A stretch of DNA of 64,000 nt from Rhizobiaceae bacterium (GTDB lineage: Bacteria > Pseudomonadota > Alphaproteobacteria > Rhizobiales > Rhizobiaceae): the NCBI GenBank assembly GCA_019635755.1, contig JAHBYW010000001.1, forward strand, positions 930,001 to 994,000, given 5' to 3'. The position numbers and the translations under genes are program-made. Shown in pieces: positions 1 to 8,510 of this stretch. The notes beneath the pieces are model-generated. The model was not told where the DNA came from. It saw only the letters and a list, made by a program, of their open reading frames with translations, and did no database searches. How positions within the stretch are numbered: the first letter of the stretch is position 1; each line of letters opens with the position of its first letter.

Positions 1-2441
1 CCGGCCGTCGTCTTGTCTGGCTCACCGATGCGGACGCCCGTCGACGTCCCGTCGATCGTGCCGTCCTTGATCGTCACGCCGTCGAGCGTCGCCTTGTCCT
101 GGCCGTAGGTGCCACCATCGTCGCGGGCCTTGATATGGATCGCTCCGCCATTGAAGTGCGGCACGCCGGAACCCGTGGAGGCGCCGACATCCGTCATCGT
201 GAAGTCAGAGATCTCGATGTTCACGAAGTCATCGAACTTCAGGTTGATGTCGATGCCCGCGCCGCTTTCGCCGGTCGTACCGAAGGCATCGCTGCGCCCG
301 AACTGGCCGACGTCGAGCATCGTGAAGTCGTTGATCAGCGCGTCGGAGAGCTGCTCGAAGTACATGCCCTTTTCGGTCAGGTGCTCGAACGTCACGCCCT
401 GGATCGTGACGTTGGTGAACGAGCCTTCATTGGGCGAATTCGGGCCGGCGGCCGCGATGATGATGCCCTGGTAGCCGTTCTTTACGACACTGTTGGTCAG
501 CGTGAAGCCGTCGACGTCGACGCTGCCGTTCTCCTTGTGGATCGAGTGGACGTTGTTATCGAGCACGACGTTGTCGATGGTCAGGTCATTGACCACCGTG
601 TCTGAGTTGCTGCCGATCTGGATGCCGTTGCGCTGCTCGATGATCGTCAGGCCGCGGATCGTCACCCCGTTGGCTTCGACGACGAACCCGTTGTTGGCGT
701 TCTGCCCTGCGGCGTCGTTGCCGTCATAGCTCGTCTGCGGCCCGATCCAGTCGTTGAGATCGTCGCTGCCCATCGACGGGTTCTTGTCGCGGAAGTCGCC
801 GCGGATCGTCACGTCCGCCGGATCGCCGGTTACCGACTCGATCGTCAGGTTGTCCGTGGCGATGGTGAAGTGGCCCTGGTAGGTGCCGGGGGCGAGCTTG
901 ATGATGTCGCCATTGGCGGCTCCCGCAAGCGCCGCCGTCAGGCCGGCCGGGCTGTCGACCAGCCACACCGTCTGCCCGTCGCCGAACTCGACCCGCTCGA
1001 CATTGGTCAGCGAGTCGGTGCCGTCGGAGGCAGCCACGGTGAACGACGTCCCGTTGTGACCGACGATCGCGCCGGAATAGCCGTCGCTGTAGACCGCCGT
1101 GTCGACACCCGCGCCTCCGTCAATCGCATCGGCGCCTTCCCCGCCATCGATGCGGTCGTTGCCGTTGCCGCCATTGATGGAGTCGTTTCCGGCGCCGCCC
1201 GAGAGCGTGTCGTGGCCCTCGCCACCATTGATGGTGTCCTCGCCGCCGCGGCCGTCGATCACGTCATTGCCGCCGCCGCCGTTCAGGACGTTGTTGGCAT
1301 CGCTGCCCGAGATGTAGTCCATCCCGGAGCTGCCGTTCACGTTCTCGATGCTCTTGAGCGTGTCGGTGCCGGTGACCGTCGACACCGCGACGCCGCCGCC
1401 GGCGATGTCAAGCACGACGACCGAACCGCCAGTGCCCGCTGCCGCCATGTCCAGCGTGTCGCTGCCACCCAGGCCGTCGATGCTGTCGTTGCCGGCATCG
1501 GCGACGAAGTAGTCGTCCTCGCCGGTGCCCACCAGCGTGTCCGCGCCGGCTGTTCCGGGAATGACGACGGTGGCGCCGCTGTTGCCGCTGATGGTGCCCG
1601 GCGAGCCGTCGTTCTGCACGAACATCGTCGTATTGCCGCCGTCGGCATTCGAGAACGTGTTGCCAGTGACGTCGGTGTCTTCTTCGCGGACGCGAAGCTG
1701 GTGGCCTGTGCCGACGGTCTTGCCGGTGAAATCGTTGCCGGAAATCGTCGAATCGCGCGCGTCGATGGTGACGAGCGAGTTGCCTTGCGGGTTGCCACCC
1801 GCGTTGATGCCGCCTGCCGTGCCTGTGATATCGTTGTTGGTGAATGTGATGCCGGAGGATTCCCCCGGCACGCTACCGTTGTTCGTGCCGAGCGCGACCA
1901 GCTGCCGCGGAACGTTGGCCAGGGTGAACTGGCTTCCGAATCCGTCACCGGCCGGCTGCGGGCCATCGAAGGTCTTGCCGGAGAACTCGTTGCCGGAGAT
2001 CAGCGTGTTGGTGATGGGCTGGTTGAATTCGCTCAACAGGCCGGCGTCGCCGTTGGCCTCGATCTCGTTGTCGAGGATCTGAAGCCCGCTGTGTGCGCCC
2101 TGAAGGTAGATCGCCGCGCTTTCGATGCCGGCGGAGGCATTGTTGATGCCGACGACATGGAAGCCGGAGATCGTCACGCCATTGATGCCCGGGGTGACGA
2201 CGATGGCGCCCAGGGCCGCGCTGCCCTGGCCGACGATCACGGTGTCGGCGCGACCGCTACCGATCAGATCGACCTGTTTGTTGAGGGTTACGTTTTCGTC
2301 GTAGATGCCGGGCGCGACGTGGATCGCGTCACCGCTCTGCGTCGTCGGGGCGTTGATCGCCGCCTGGATGGTGTTGAAAGGATTGCCCTGGGAACCATCG
2401 CCGCCAGGTGCCGCGCTCTTATCGACATAGATATTCGCCAT
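1..2441 (-). CDS. RTX/parallel beta-helix secreted protein, C-terminus cut by window edge
   Basis: An uninterrupted minus-strand frame runs from an ATG at 2441 to the left edge, at least 813 residues, so stop and secretion signal are outside. The start follows an AAGGGGAAG ribosome site. Residues about 1-290 look like a right-handed beta-helix (DUF1565/pectate-lyase-like): a VDKSAAPGGDGSQGNPF opening and repeated hydrophobic turns with N-rich ladders. Residues about 375-447 carry GGxGxDxI/L calcium-binding RTX nonapeptides. A second beta-helix block follows, with turns such as GVTIRGLTIIEQRNGIQIGS. No N-terminal signal peptide is visible, which fits type I secretion. Family knowledge suggests an extracellular polysaccharide-active or adhesive protein; substrate unknown. 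The gene faces away from the LuxR gene and the RTX protease. Confidence 0.85.
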   Translation of the reverse strand, partial: MANIYVDKSAAPGGDGSQGNPFNTIQAAINAPTTQSGDAIHVAPGIYDENVTLNKQVDLIGSGRADTVIVGQGSAALGAIVVTPGINGVTISGFHVVGINNASAGIESAAIYLQGAHSGLQILDNEIEANGDAGLLSEFNQPITNTLISGNEFSGKTFDGPQPAGDGFGSQFTLANVPRQLVALGTNNGSVPGESSGITFTNNDITGTAGGINAGGNPQGNSLVTIDARDSTISGNDFTGKTVGTGHQLRVREEDTDVTGNTFSNADGGNTTMFVQNDGSPGTISGNSGATVVIPGTAGADTLVGTGEDDYFVADAGNDSIDGLGGSDTLDMAAAGTGGSVVVLDIAGGGVAVSTVTGTDTLKSIENVNGSSGMDYISGSDANNVLNGGGGNDVIDGRGGEDTINGGEGHDTLSGGAGNDSINGGNGNDRIDGGEGADAIDGGAGVDTAVYSDGYSGAIVGHNGTSFTVAASDGTDSLTNVERVEFGDGQTVWLVDSPAGLTAALAGAANGDIIKLAPGTYQGHFTIATDNLTIESVTGDPADVTIRGDFRDKNPSMGSDDLNDWIGPQTSYDGNDAAGQNANNGFVVEANGVTIRGLTIIEQRNGIQIGSNSDTVVNDLTIDNVVLDNNVHSIHKENGSVDVDGFTLTNSVVKNGYQGIIIAAAGPNSPNEGSFTNVTIQGVTFEHLTEKGMYFEQLSDALINDFTMLDVGQFGRSDAFGTTGESGAGIDINLKFDDFVNIEISDFTMTDVGASTGSGVPHFNGGAIHIKARDDGGTYGQDKATLDGVTIKDGTIDGTSTGVRIGEPDKTTA

Positions 2442-2707
2442 TGGACTTCCCCTTTTGGTTGAGGGGATGGCTAATGACGATAGACAGACGAGCAACAGGC
2501 TCCGCGCGAACGGAGAAACTACTGACTCCGACCCCTACTACGCCACAAGAAGCGCGCCTCCGCGCTCCCAACCACCCCGAGGGAACGGTAACGTTTTGTT
2601 AACCCTCGAGGTGAGGTTACTTAACGAAGTGTTACCGCCAAATATACCAAATGGCATATGGCGTATGACGATGCTTCTTATGGTTAAATGGCAGCAGAGC
2701 CCGGCTT
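2442..2707. other. Intergenic region between the beta-helix gene and the LuxR gene
   Basis: No gene is recognised in these 266 bases. Positions about 2590-2700 are much richer in A and T than the surroundings and contain gttaac and ttaacg runs, so this probably holds the promoter of the minus-strand beta-helix gene. No clean terminator was seen for the LuxR gene ending at 2708. Confidence 0.4.
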
Positions 2708-3844
2708 TTACATGCCGATCTTGCTCATCCACACGACGAGTTCGGCCTGCCGCCTCACGCCCGTCTTGCGGAAGATCGACTTGAGCTGATTTCGCACAGT
2801 GCCGGCCGAATTGCCCGCGATCTCGGCATATTCGATGACCGACCGCCCCTCGTAGAGGGCAATCGCCAGACGTGCTTCGGCCGGACTCAGGCCGAACCGG
2901 CGCAACGCGTCAGGCAAGGACGGCATCCCGCGCTCGATGACGCGGATCACAACCAGGGCCGACAGCAGCTGGTGGAAGTCGATCAGGCGCGGGCTGGCCG
3001 GTATGACGTCCGCCATCAGGTAACGGCCGTCCGGCGCGCGCCAGGTCACGGGCGCAGGCAGCGCCGCTCCAGCGGGACTCGCACGCGCCGCCGCAACCAA
3101 AGCCTGGAACCCCACATCGGCGACAGGATCACTGAGATGCAGGGAGCGCTTGGCCGACAGCAGACCATGTCCCAACAGACGCTCCGCGGCGGCGTTCACG
3201 TCGACCACCCGCCCGAGGCGATCCAGGGCAACGACCGCACGCGCCGGCTCCGCCACGACATCGCGCCATCCGGCGAAGCGCCGGGCGCCCAGCGTTTCCG
3301 ATGCGCGCGCCGCCGCGCTCAGCATCAGCCGGACGCGCCCGGCTCTCTCCAGAGTCATGGCGTCCGGCAGCGGCGCATCGGCTGCACGTTCGATGGCCGC
3401 GAACCAGACCTGTGATCCGATCGTGAACTGCAGGCCGACGAAGCACCCCAGCCCGTGATCGGCCATCAGTTCCGTGTAGAACGGCTCATGGCGCATTGAC
3501 GTCTTGTCGGCGATGTCGAGGTCCGTCGCGAAGCCGCGCGTCCGCATCAGCGGCACGGCCTTTCGCCGATAGTTCCGCTGCAGCCAGCCGTCGCGCAGGA
3601 TTGTGTTGATGAGCGGCTGAAGCGAGGGCGAAGTCACCAGCCAGGGGCCGATAAGCTTCGTGTCCTCGGGAACGAAGACCGTCCCGACCCCATCCATTGT
3701 TGACGCAAGTTGATTGCAGACATCCGTCCAGAGCGACGGATCGAGCACTGCCCGGTGGAGCAGGTCCTCAAGACCGGCAAGATCATTCCCGCCCGACAAA
3801 TCTGTAGACGCCCCGTCGTTGCGACGATCACCCTCACAGATCAC
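2708..3844 (-). CDS. LuxR-type HTH transcriptional regulator with central PAS-like region
   Basis: The last 65 or so residues form a GerE/LuxR helix-turn-helix: LSPAEARLAIALYEG, then a recognition region around NSAGTVRNQLKSIFRKTG. Ahead of it is a PAS-like stretch (VVALDRLGRVVDVNAAAERLLG); the N-terminal part is not a recognised autoinducer domain. I chose the GTG at 3844 (378 residues) rather than the upstream ATG at 3964, because the 40 extra residues look unlike protein and a TATACA-like -10 and a perfect palindrome lie at 3871-3891, where a promoter belongs. Lying between two RTX genes, it may regulate one or both; that is inference only. Confidence 0.75.
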   Translation of the reverse strand: MICEGDRRNDGASTDLSGGNDLAGLEDLLHRAVLDPSLWTDVCNQLASTMDGVGTVFVPEDTKLIGPWLVTSPSLQPLINTILRDGWLQRNYRRKAVPLMRTRGFATDLDIADKTSMRHEPFYTELMADHGLGCFVGLQFTIGSQVWFAAIERAADAPLPDAMTLERAGRVRLMLSAAARASETLGARRFAGWRDVVAEPARAVVALDRLGRVVDVNAAAERLLGHGLLSAKRSLHLSDPVADVGFQALVAAARASPAGAALPAPVTWRAPDGRYLMADVIPASPRLIDFHQLLSALVVIRVIERGMPSLPDALRRFGLSPAEARLAIALYEGRSVIEYAEIAGNSAGTVRNQLKSIFRKTGVRRQAELVVWMSKIGM

Positions 3845-3877
3845 GCCGACATGGCCTAGCTTTCTACATTTGTATAG

Positions 3878-3891
3878 CAAGCGTACGCTTG
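3878..3891. promoter_or_regulatory. 14-bp perfect palindrome upstream of the LuxR gene
   Basis: CAAGCGTACGCTTG is its own reverse complement. On the minus strand it sits just upstream of a TATACA hexamer and about 35 bases before the GTG chosen for the regulator. It is a plausible operator for autoregulation or another dimeric regulator. It is shorter than a classical lux box. Confidence 0.45.
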
Positions 3892-4303
3892 TGGCTGCAA
3901 GGGAGAGTTGTGGACCTCGCCGGCCGGTGCCTTGGTTCACTGACGCGCAGCCGAGCGACAACATTTGCTTGGAAACGCGCGTCGCCCTTCAACGGGCTGA
4001 AGGCCTCCGCAGGCAGACCGCTTCCACTGCAACCTGGCCGCGCCGGGCGGCTTTCGTCGCACTCGAGCGCCTTCGCCGCTTCGGCTCATGCCCTCCGCGC
4101 GAAATGGTCAAATGCCTCCGATGAGATTTACACGTCATAAACCAACAAAATAACACAAGTCATCAACCATTAAAACCTTCATTAACCAGGCAACCTCCAA
4201 GTAATAATACCACCATGTTTACCATCTGTGGGTGTACAATACCATTCTGATTTAACGGTGATTTTATGAGCATCGCGTAAACGTCTCGGTAAGGGACGCG
4301 ACG
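3892..4303. promoter_or_regulatory. AT-rich leader and promoter region of the RTX protease
   Basis: This stretch has no convincing gene. Positions 4120-4270 drop sharply in GC and are full of attaa, ttaacc and taataa runs, as expected for the promoter of the plus-strand protease gene at 4304. The immediate leader contains AAGGG about nine bases before the ATG. Confidence 0.45.
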
Positions 4304-7300
4304 ATGCAAGAAGATAACAAAACTTACTCCAGTCATTCCGACGATATACTTGAGATCGCGCCGCAGTCGTTCTCCGTTCCGGTCAGTACTCTTCTGGCCG
4401 GCGCCGAGTATTGGATGCTGAGGGCCGGCGATACGGGATCGTCGAATTTCGCGGGTGCTTGGGAGTACGCTACGGGACGTGGCGTGTTGGTCGGCATTGT
4501 CGACCAGGGCGTCAACTACACCCATCTCGATCTTGTCGGACGCTACGATACCGATCGCGACTTCGATCCGCGCGACGCGATCGACGCCCTCGATGCCTTG
4601 CCGGACGATGGTGGTTCACAGCATGGAACGGAGGTTGCCGGAATCGTTTCGGGGTCCGTGGACAACGACATCGGCACCATCGGCGCGGCTCCGGACGCGA
4701 CGATCACCGCCGCCTATATCCGTTTCGGCAGCAATATCGACATCCAGGAACTGGCGACCACTCTCAACCAGCAGGCCAGCTTCGACGTCTCCAACAACAG
4801 TTGGGGCTTCACGACCGCATTCTCCGACAATTTCCAGTCCGCCGGTCTGTCGGGTCTGGAAGACGCGCTCGAACACGCGGCCTCGAGCGGTCGCGGCGGA
4901 CTCGGCACGGCCATCGTCTTCGCGGCCGGAAACGGCAAGTTCCTGGTCGGCGGCGAGAACGTCGGCGACGACTCCAACTTCCACAACATGCAGAACTCGC
5001 GCTACGCGATCGCGGTCGGCGCCAGCATGGCTGACGGTTCCGCCGCCGGGTTCTCCAGCCCCGGCGCCAACCTGCTCATCTCGGCGGCCGGGATCGGCCT
5101 GCTGACCACCAGCGGCAACGACATCGGGTCCACGGGTTCGACCTACGTCTCCGGGACGTCCTTTGCCGCGCCGCTGGTGTCGAGCGCGATCGCGCTGATG
5201 CTCGAAGTGAACCCGAACCTCGGCTACCGGGACATCCAGGAAATCCTCGCGATCACGGCATCGTCGTCGAGCGCGGCCGGAGCCGTCGGCAACGGCGCCG
5301 GCAACATCAACGGCGGCGGCTTCGTCCACGATCGCGAACTCGGCTTCGGCACCTTGGACGCCGAGGCGGCGGTCAAGCTCGCGCGCCATTGGGACGCTCA
5401 GTCCACCGCTCAGAACGAGATCCACATCGGTGCCGAGTTCGGGTTGCCGCAGGCGTTCAACGGCACGTCCCAGACACTGTCGGTCACTGTCGACAACCCG
5501 GGCCCGGACCGTTTCTCCATCGATTTCGTCGAACTGACGCTCGAAATCTCGGACCCGCAGCTCAAAACCCTGTCGGTGGAACTGATCTCGCCCAGCGGCA
5601 CGCGCGTCGTGATCGCGCCCAACATGCGCGCCGCCGGCAACAAGACCTATCTGGACTTCAAGTTCTCGTCGGTGGCGACCTGGGGGGAGGACGCCGCCGG
5701 GACCTGGCAGGTCGTACTCAAGCACCCGGCAGCATCGCCGGGCTTCAAGGTTCTGGGTGCGGCGATCGATATCTATGGCGACGTCGCCAGCATCGACGAC
5801 ACCTACTATTTCACCCCCTCCTTCGAGCGCCTCGCGTCGAGCAATAGAGACCGATCGGTCCTGACGGATGCCAATGGGGGGTACGACACGCTCAACTTCG
5901 CCGCGGCCGCTTCCGCCCTGTCGCTCGACCTGTCGCGCGACAGCGCCAGCAGCCTGGGCAAACAGCAGATCGTCATTGCGGGCGCGTTCGAGAAGGTAAT
6001 CGGCACCACTCTGGCGGACAGGATCGAGGGCAGCGCACGGGCCGAGACGTTCATCGGCGACTACGGCAACGATTTCCTGTCAGGCGGCGGCGGCAACGAC
6101 GTTCTGAACGGCGGGCGCGGGAACGACGTGCTGGTCGGCGGTGCCGGCGCCGACCAGTTCGACGGAGGCGCCGGCCTGGACACGGCCGACTATTCGGCGG
6201 AAGGCGACGAGGTCGTGCTCGACCTCGACGGCGGCGTCAACGGCGGCGCGGCGGCGGGCGACACCTTCGCGTCGATCGAACGCTTTCTGCTCGGCCGTGG
6301 CAACGACACGTTCGTCGCCGGCACGGCCGCGTTCGCGCTGGACGTCGCCGGCGGCGGCGGCGCCGACCTGCTGGTCACCGGCCAGGGCAATGACCGCCTC
6401 GATGGCGGAGACGGCGCTGACCTGATGGCCGGCGGTCAGGGCGACGACACCTATTTCGTCTCCGAAGCCGCGGACCAGGTCTTCGAGCACGGCGGAGAAG
6501 GAACCGACACGGTCTATTCCTCCGTGACCTTCTGGCTGCCCGAGGAAGTCGAGGTGCTTGGCCTGCTGGGCGACGGCTCGATCAATGCCTACGGCAACGA
6601 CGGCGCCAACCGCATCACGGGCAATTTGGCCGCCAATCTCATCGACGGACGCGGCGGCGACGACTGGATGGCCGGAGGCGGCGGCAACGACGTCTACTTC
6701 GTCGACAGCGCGAACGACTTCGTCTTCGAGTCGCGCGGAGCCGGCATCGACTCCATCCATTCGTCCGTCGACTGGACCCTCTCGGCCAACGTGGAAACGC
6801 TGGTGCTCGTCGACGACGCGCAGTTCGGACGCGGCAACGCACTCGCCAACCGGCTCATCGGCAACGCACAGGACAACACGCTGTGGGGCCTCGGCGGCAG
6901 GGACGCGATCTACGGCAATGCCGGGGCGGACCGTTTGTTCGGCGGCGCGGGCGGGGACACGCTCGCCGGCGGCGCTGGCAATGACCGGCTGAGCGGCGGG
7001 GCGGGCATCGACCGGCTGATCGGCGGCGCTGGTCGCGATTCCTTCGTCTTCGACGCCGCGCTCGGCGCGCGCCACAACGTCGACGTGATCGTCGATTTCC
7101 GGCGCGGGCAGGACAAGATCGAGCTGGACAATGCGATCTTCAAGGGAATCGGCGGCGACGGCCGGATGTCGGCCGGCAAGTTCGTTCTCGGGACGGCGGC
7201 AGACGATGCCAGCGACCGCATCATCTATGATCGCGGCTCCGGCAGCCTCTATTACGATCCGGACGGCTCTGGCGCACGCGATGCAATCTTGTTCGCCAAG

Positions 7301-7348
7301 CTGCACAACAAGGCCGCGCTGAGCGCCGGCGACTTCTTCGTGATCTGA
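4304..7348 (+). CDS. Subtilisin-like (S8) serine protease with P domain and C-terminal RTX repeats
   Basis: The 1014-residue protein begins with a peptidase S8 domain with the full triad: Asp67 in IVDQGV, His107 in HGTEVAG and Ser286 in SGTSFAAP, plus oxyanion Asn210 in AAGNG. A proprotein-convertase P domain follows at about 385-493. From about 580 to the end are RTX calcium-binding repeats (GGGGNDVLNGG type) and a C-terminal serralysin-like segment (DVIVDFRRGQDKIELDNA), with hydrophobic residues at the extreme end (AGDFFVI), as in type I substrates. There is no signal peptide, so export is probably through an ABC/MFP/TolC system not in this window. The start has an AAGGG ribosome site. Confidence 0.92.
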   Translation: MQEDNKTYSSHSDDILEIAPQSFSVPVSTLLAGAEYWMLRAGDTGSSNFAGAWEYATGRGVLVGIVDQGVNYTHLDLVGRYDTDRDFDPRDAIDALDALPDDGGSQHGTEVAGIVSGSVDNDIGTIGAAPDATITAAYIRFGSNIDIQELATTLNQQASFDVSNNSWGFTTAFSDNFQSAGLSGLEDALEHAASSGRGGLGTAIVFAAGNGKFLVGGENVGDDSNFHNMQNSRYAIAVGASMADGSAAGFSSPGANLLISAAGIGLLTTSGNDIGSTGSTYVSGTSFAAPLVSSAIALMLEVNPNLGYRDIQEILAITASSSSAAGAVGNGAGNINGGGFVHDRELGFGTLDAEAAVKLARHWDAQSTAQNEIHIGAEFGLPQAFNGTSQTLSVTVDNPGPDRFSIDFVELTLEISDPQLKTLSVELISPSGTRVVIAPNMRAAGNKTYLDFKFSSVATWGEDAAGTWQVVLKHPAASPGFKVLGAAIDIYGDVASIDDTYYFTPSFERLASSNRDRSVLTDANGGYDTLNFAAAASALSLDLSRDSASSLGKQQIVIAGAFEKVIGTTLADRIEGSARAETFIGDYGNDFLSGGGGNDVLNGGRGNDVLVGGAGADQFDGGAGLDTADYSAEGDEVVLDLDGGVNGGAAAGDTFASIERFLLGRGNDTFVAGTAAFALDVAGGGGADLLVTGQGNDRLDGGDGADLMAGGQGDDTYFVSEAADQVFEHGGEGTDTVYSSVTFWLPEEVEVLGLLGDGSINAYGNDGANRITGNLAANLIDGRGGDDWMAGGGGNDVYFVDSANDFVFESRGAGIDSIHSSVDWTLSANVETLVLVDDAQFGRGNALANRLIGNAQDNTLWGLGGRDAIYGNAGADRLFGGAGGDTLAGGAGNDRLSGGAGIDRLIGGAGRDSFVFDAALGARHNVDVIVDFRRGQDKIELDNAIFKGIGGDGRMSAGKFVLGTAADDASDRIIYDRGSGSLYYDPDGSGARDAILFAKLHNKAALSAGDFFVI

Positions 7349-7366
7349 CGGAAGCCTTTTCGGGCG

Positions 7367-7387
7367 CTGACGGGTCCGACCCGTCAG
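7367..7387. terminator. Hairpin between convergent protease and peptidase genes
   Basis: A 9-bp perfect stem (CTGACGGGT and its complement) with a 3-base loop lies between two genes that end head-on, 19 bases after the protease stop. There is no strong U tract on either strand, so termination is likely but not certain. Confidence 0.5.
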
Positions 7388-7391
7388 CCGC

Positions 7392-8510
7392 TCATTCTCC
7401 CCGGCCGAAATTCCCCTCGAGCCAGGTCTTGGGCAGGGCCGGCACGAAGTTGCCGTTGATGCCGGTCATGTCGTCGTTTGCAACCAGCGCGTTGAGGATC
7501 GCCTCCTCGGTCGACTGGATGACCGCGTCGAAGAAGCGGTCGATGTCGGTGTCGGGGATGAAGCCGGCATGGCCGAAGGTGCCTGGCGCCGCGCGGACGC
7601 CGCTGGCATTGGCGGTCGAGAAGGCCAGGAAGATGTCGCCCGAACTGTTGTAGCCGAAGCCGCCGGTGGCCGCGACGCCGAGCGGCATGCGGCGCGCCAG
7701 GCGCTTCATCTGGTGCGGCAGGAAGGGCGCGTCGGTCGCGGCGATGCCGATGATCGAGCTCTTCTCCTTCAGCGGGGTGCCCTCCACAAGCTTCGGCTCG
7801 GCCAGCTCGCGTCCGGCCGGTCGCCCGCGAATGGACAGATTGTGACGCTTGCCGAAGTTCGACTGGACGAACACGCCGACCGTGTAGCGGATGCCGCCCC
7901 ATTCGACGACGCGCGATGCGGTGCCGGAGCCGGCCTTGAAGCCGAAGGTGATCATGCCGGTACCGCCGCCGACGCTGCCTTCTTCGATCGGGCCGGGGGA
8001 CGCAGCGTCGAGCGCGGCGAAGACGTGCGCGTCGGTGACGTGGAAGCCATTGATGTCGTTCAGGAAACCGTCCCAGGTCTCGCCGGCCACCGGCAGACCC
8101 CAGGTGTCGTCGAGCGCTTCCGGCATCACGCGGCGCATCCATTTGATCGTCGCGTCGCGGGTAAGCCCGCAGGAATGCGTGTTGGTGACGATGATGGGGA
8201 AGTTGAAGCCACCCATCTCCTCGATGAGATGCCAGCCGGTCAGCTCGCCATTGCCGTTCTGCGAGAACATGCCGGCGAACATCGGCGTCGCCAGATCGGC
8301 GCGGGGGCGTGGAAGGATGGCGGTGACGCCCGTGCGCACCGGTCCTTTGCCCGGTACGAGCGGGCCGTCGCCGGAGATCAGTGTCGTGTAGCCGACCGAC
8401 ACGCCCTCGACGTCGGTGATCGCATTGTACGGGCCCGGCGTTCCGTCGAACGGGATCGCGAAGGCCCGCGCCCGCGGCTTGCCGGACGGCGTGACGAGAT
8501 GCGGGTTCAT
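7392..8510 (-). CDS. P1 (S58, DmpA-like) family peptidase
   Basis: The 372-residue protein matches the L-aminopeptidase/D-esterase family, whose precursors self-cleave before a nucleophilic Ser to give alpha and beta subunits. Family blocks seen are ITDVEGVSVGYTTLI near the start, GSVGGGTGMITFGFKAGSGTASR at about 178-200 and SSIIGIAATDAPFLPHQ at about 251-267. By similarity to DmpA the nucleophile should be Ser252, but the residue before it is Ser251 where DmpA has Gly. The start overlaps the xseA stop by one base (TGATG), so the two are probably translationally coupled. The physiological substrate is unknown. Confidence 0.88.
   Translation of the reverse strand: MNPHLVTPSGKPRARAFAIPFDGTPGPYNAITDVEGVSVGYTTLISGDGPLVPGKGPVRTGVTAILPRPRADLATPMFAGMFSQNGNGELTGWHLIEEMGGFNFPIIVTNTHSCGLTRDATIKWMRRVMPEALDDTWGLPVAGETWDGFLNDINGFHVTDAHVFAALDAASPGPIEEGSVGGGTGMITFGFKAGSGTASRVVEWGGIRYTVGVFVQSNFGKRHNLSIRGRPAGRELAEPKLVEGTPLKEKSSIIGIAATDAPFLPHQMKRLARRMPLGVAATGGFGYNSSGDIFLAFSTANASGVRAAPGTFGHAGFIPDTDIDRFFDAVIQSTEEAILNALVANDDMTGINGNFVPALPKTWLEGNFGRGE

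Noticed and set aside
870-2462. A long plus-strand open frame opposite the beta-helix/RTX gene
   Set aside because: It is composed of Arg/Val/Ala-rich reversal of RTX and N-rich codons, with no family signature; the minus-strand frame clearly encodes the protein.
3845-3964. The ATG at 3964 as start of the LuxR gene
   Set aside because: The 40 extra residues look unlike protein and would overlap the palindrome and -10-like element; GTG 3844 is preferred, though not proven.
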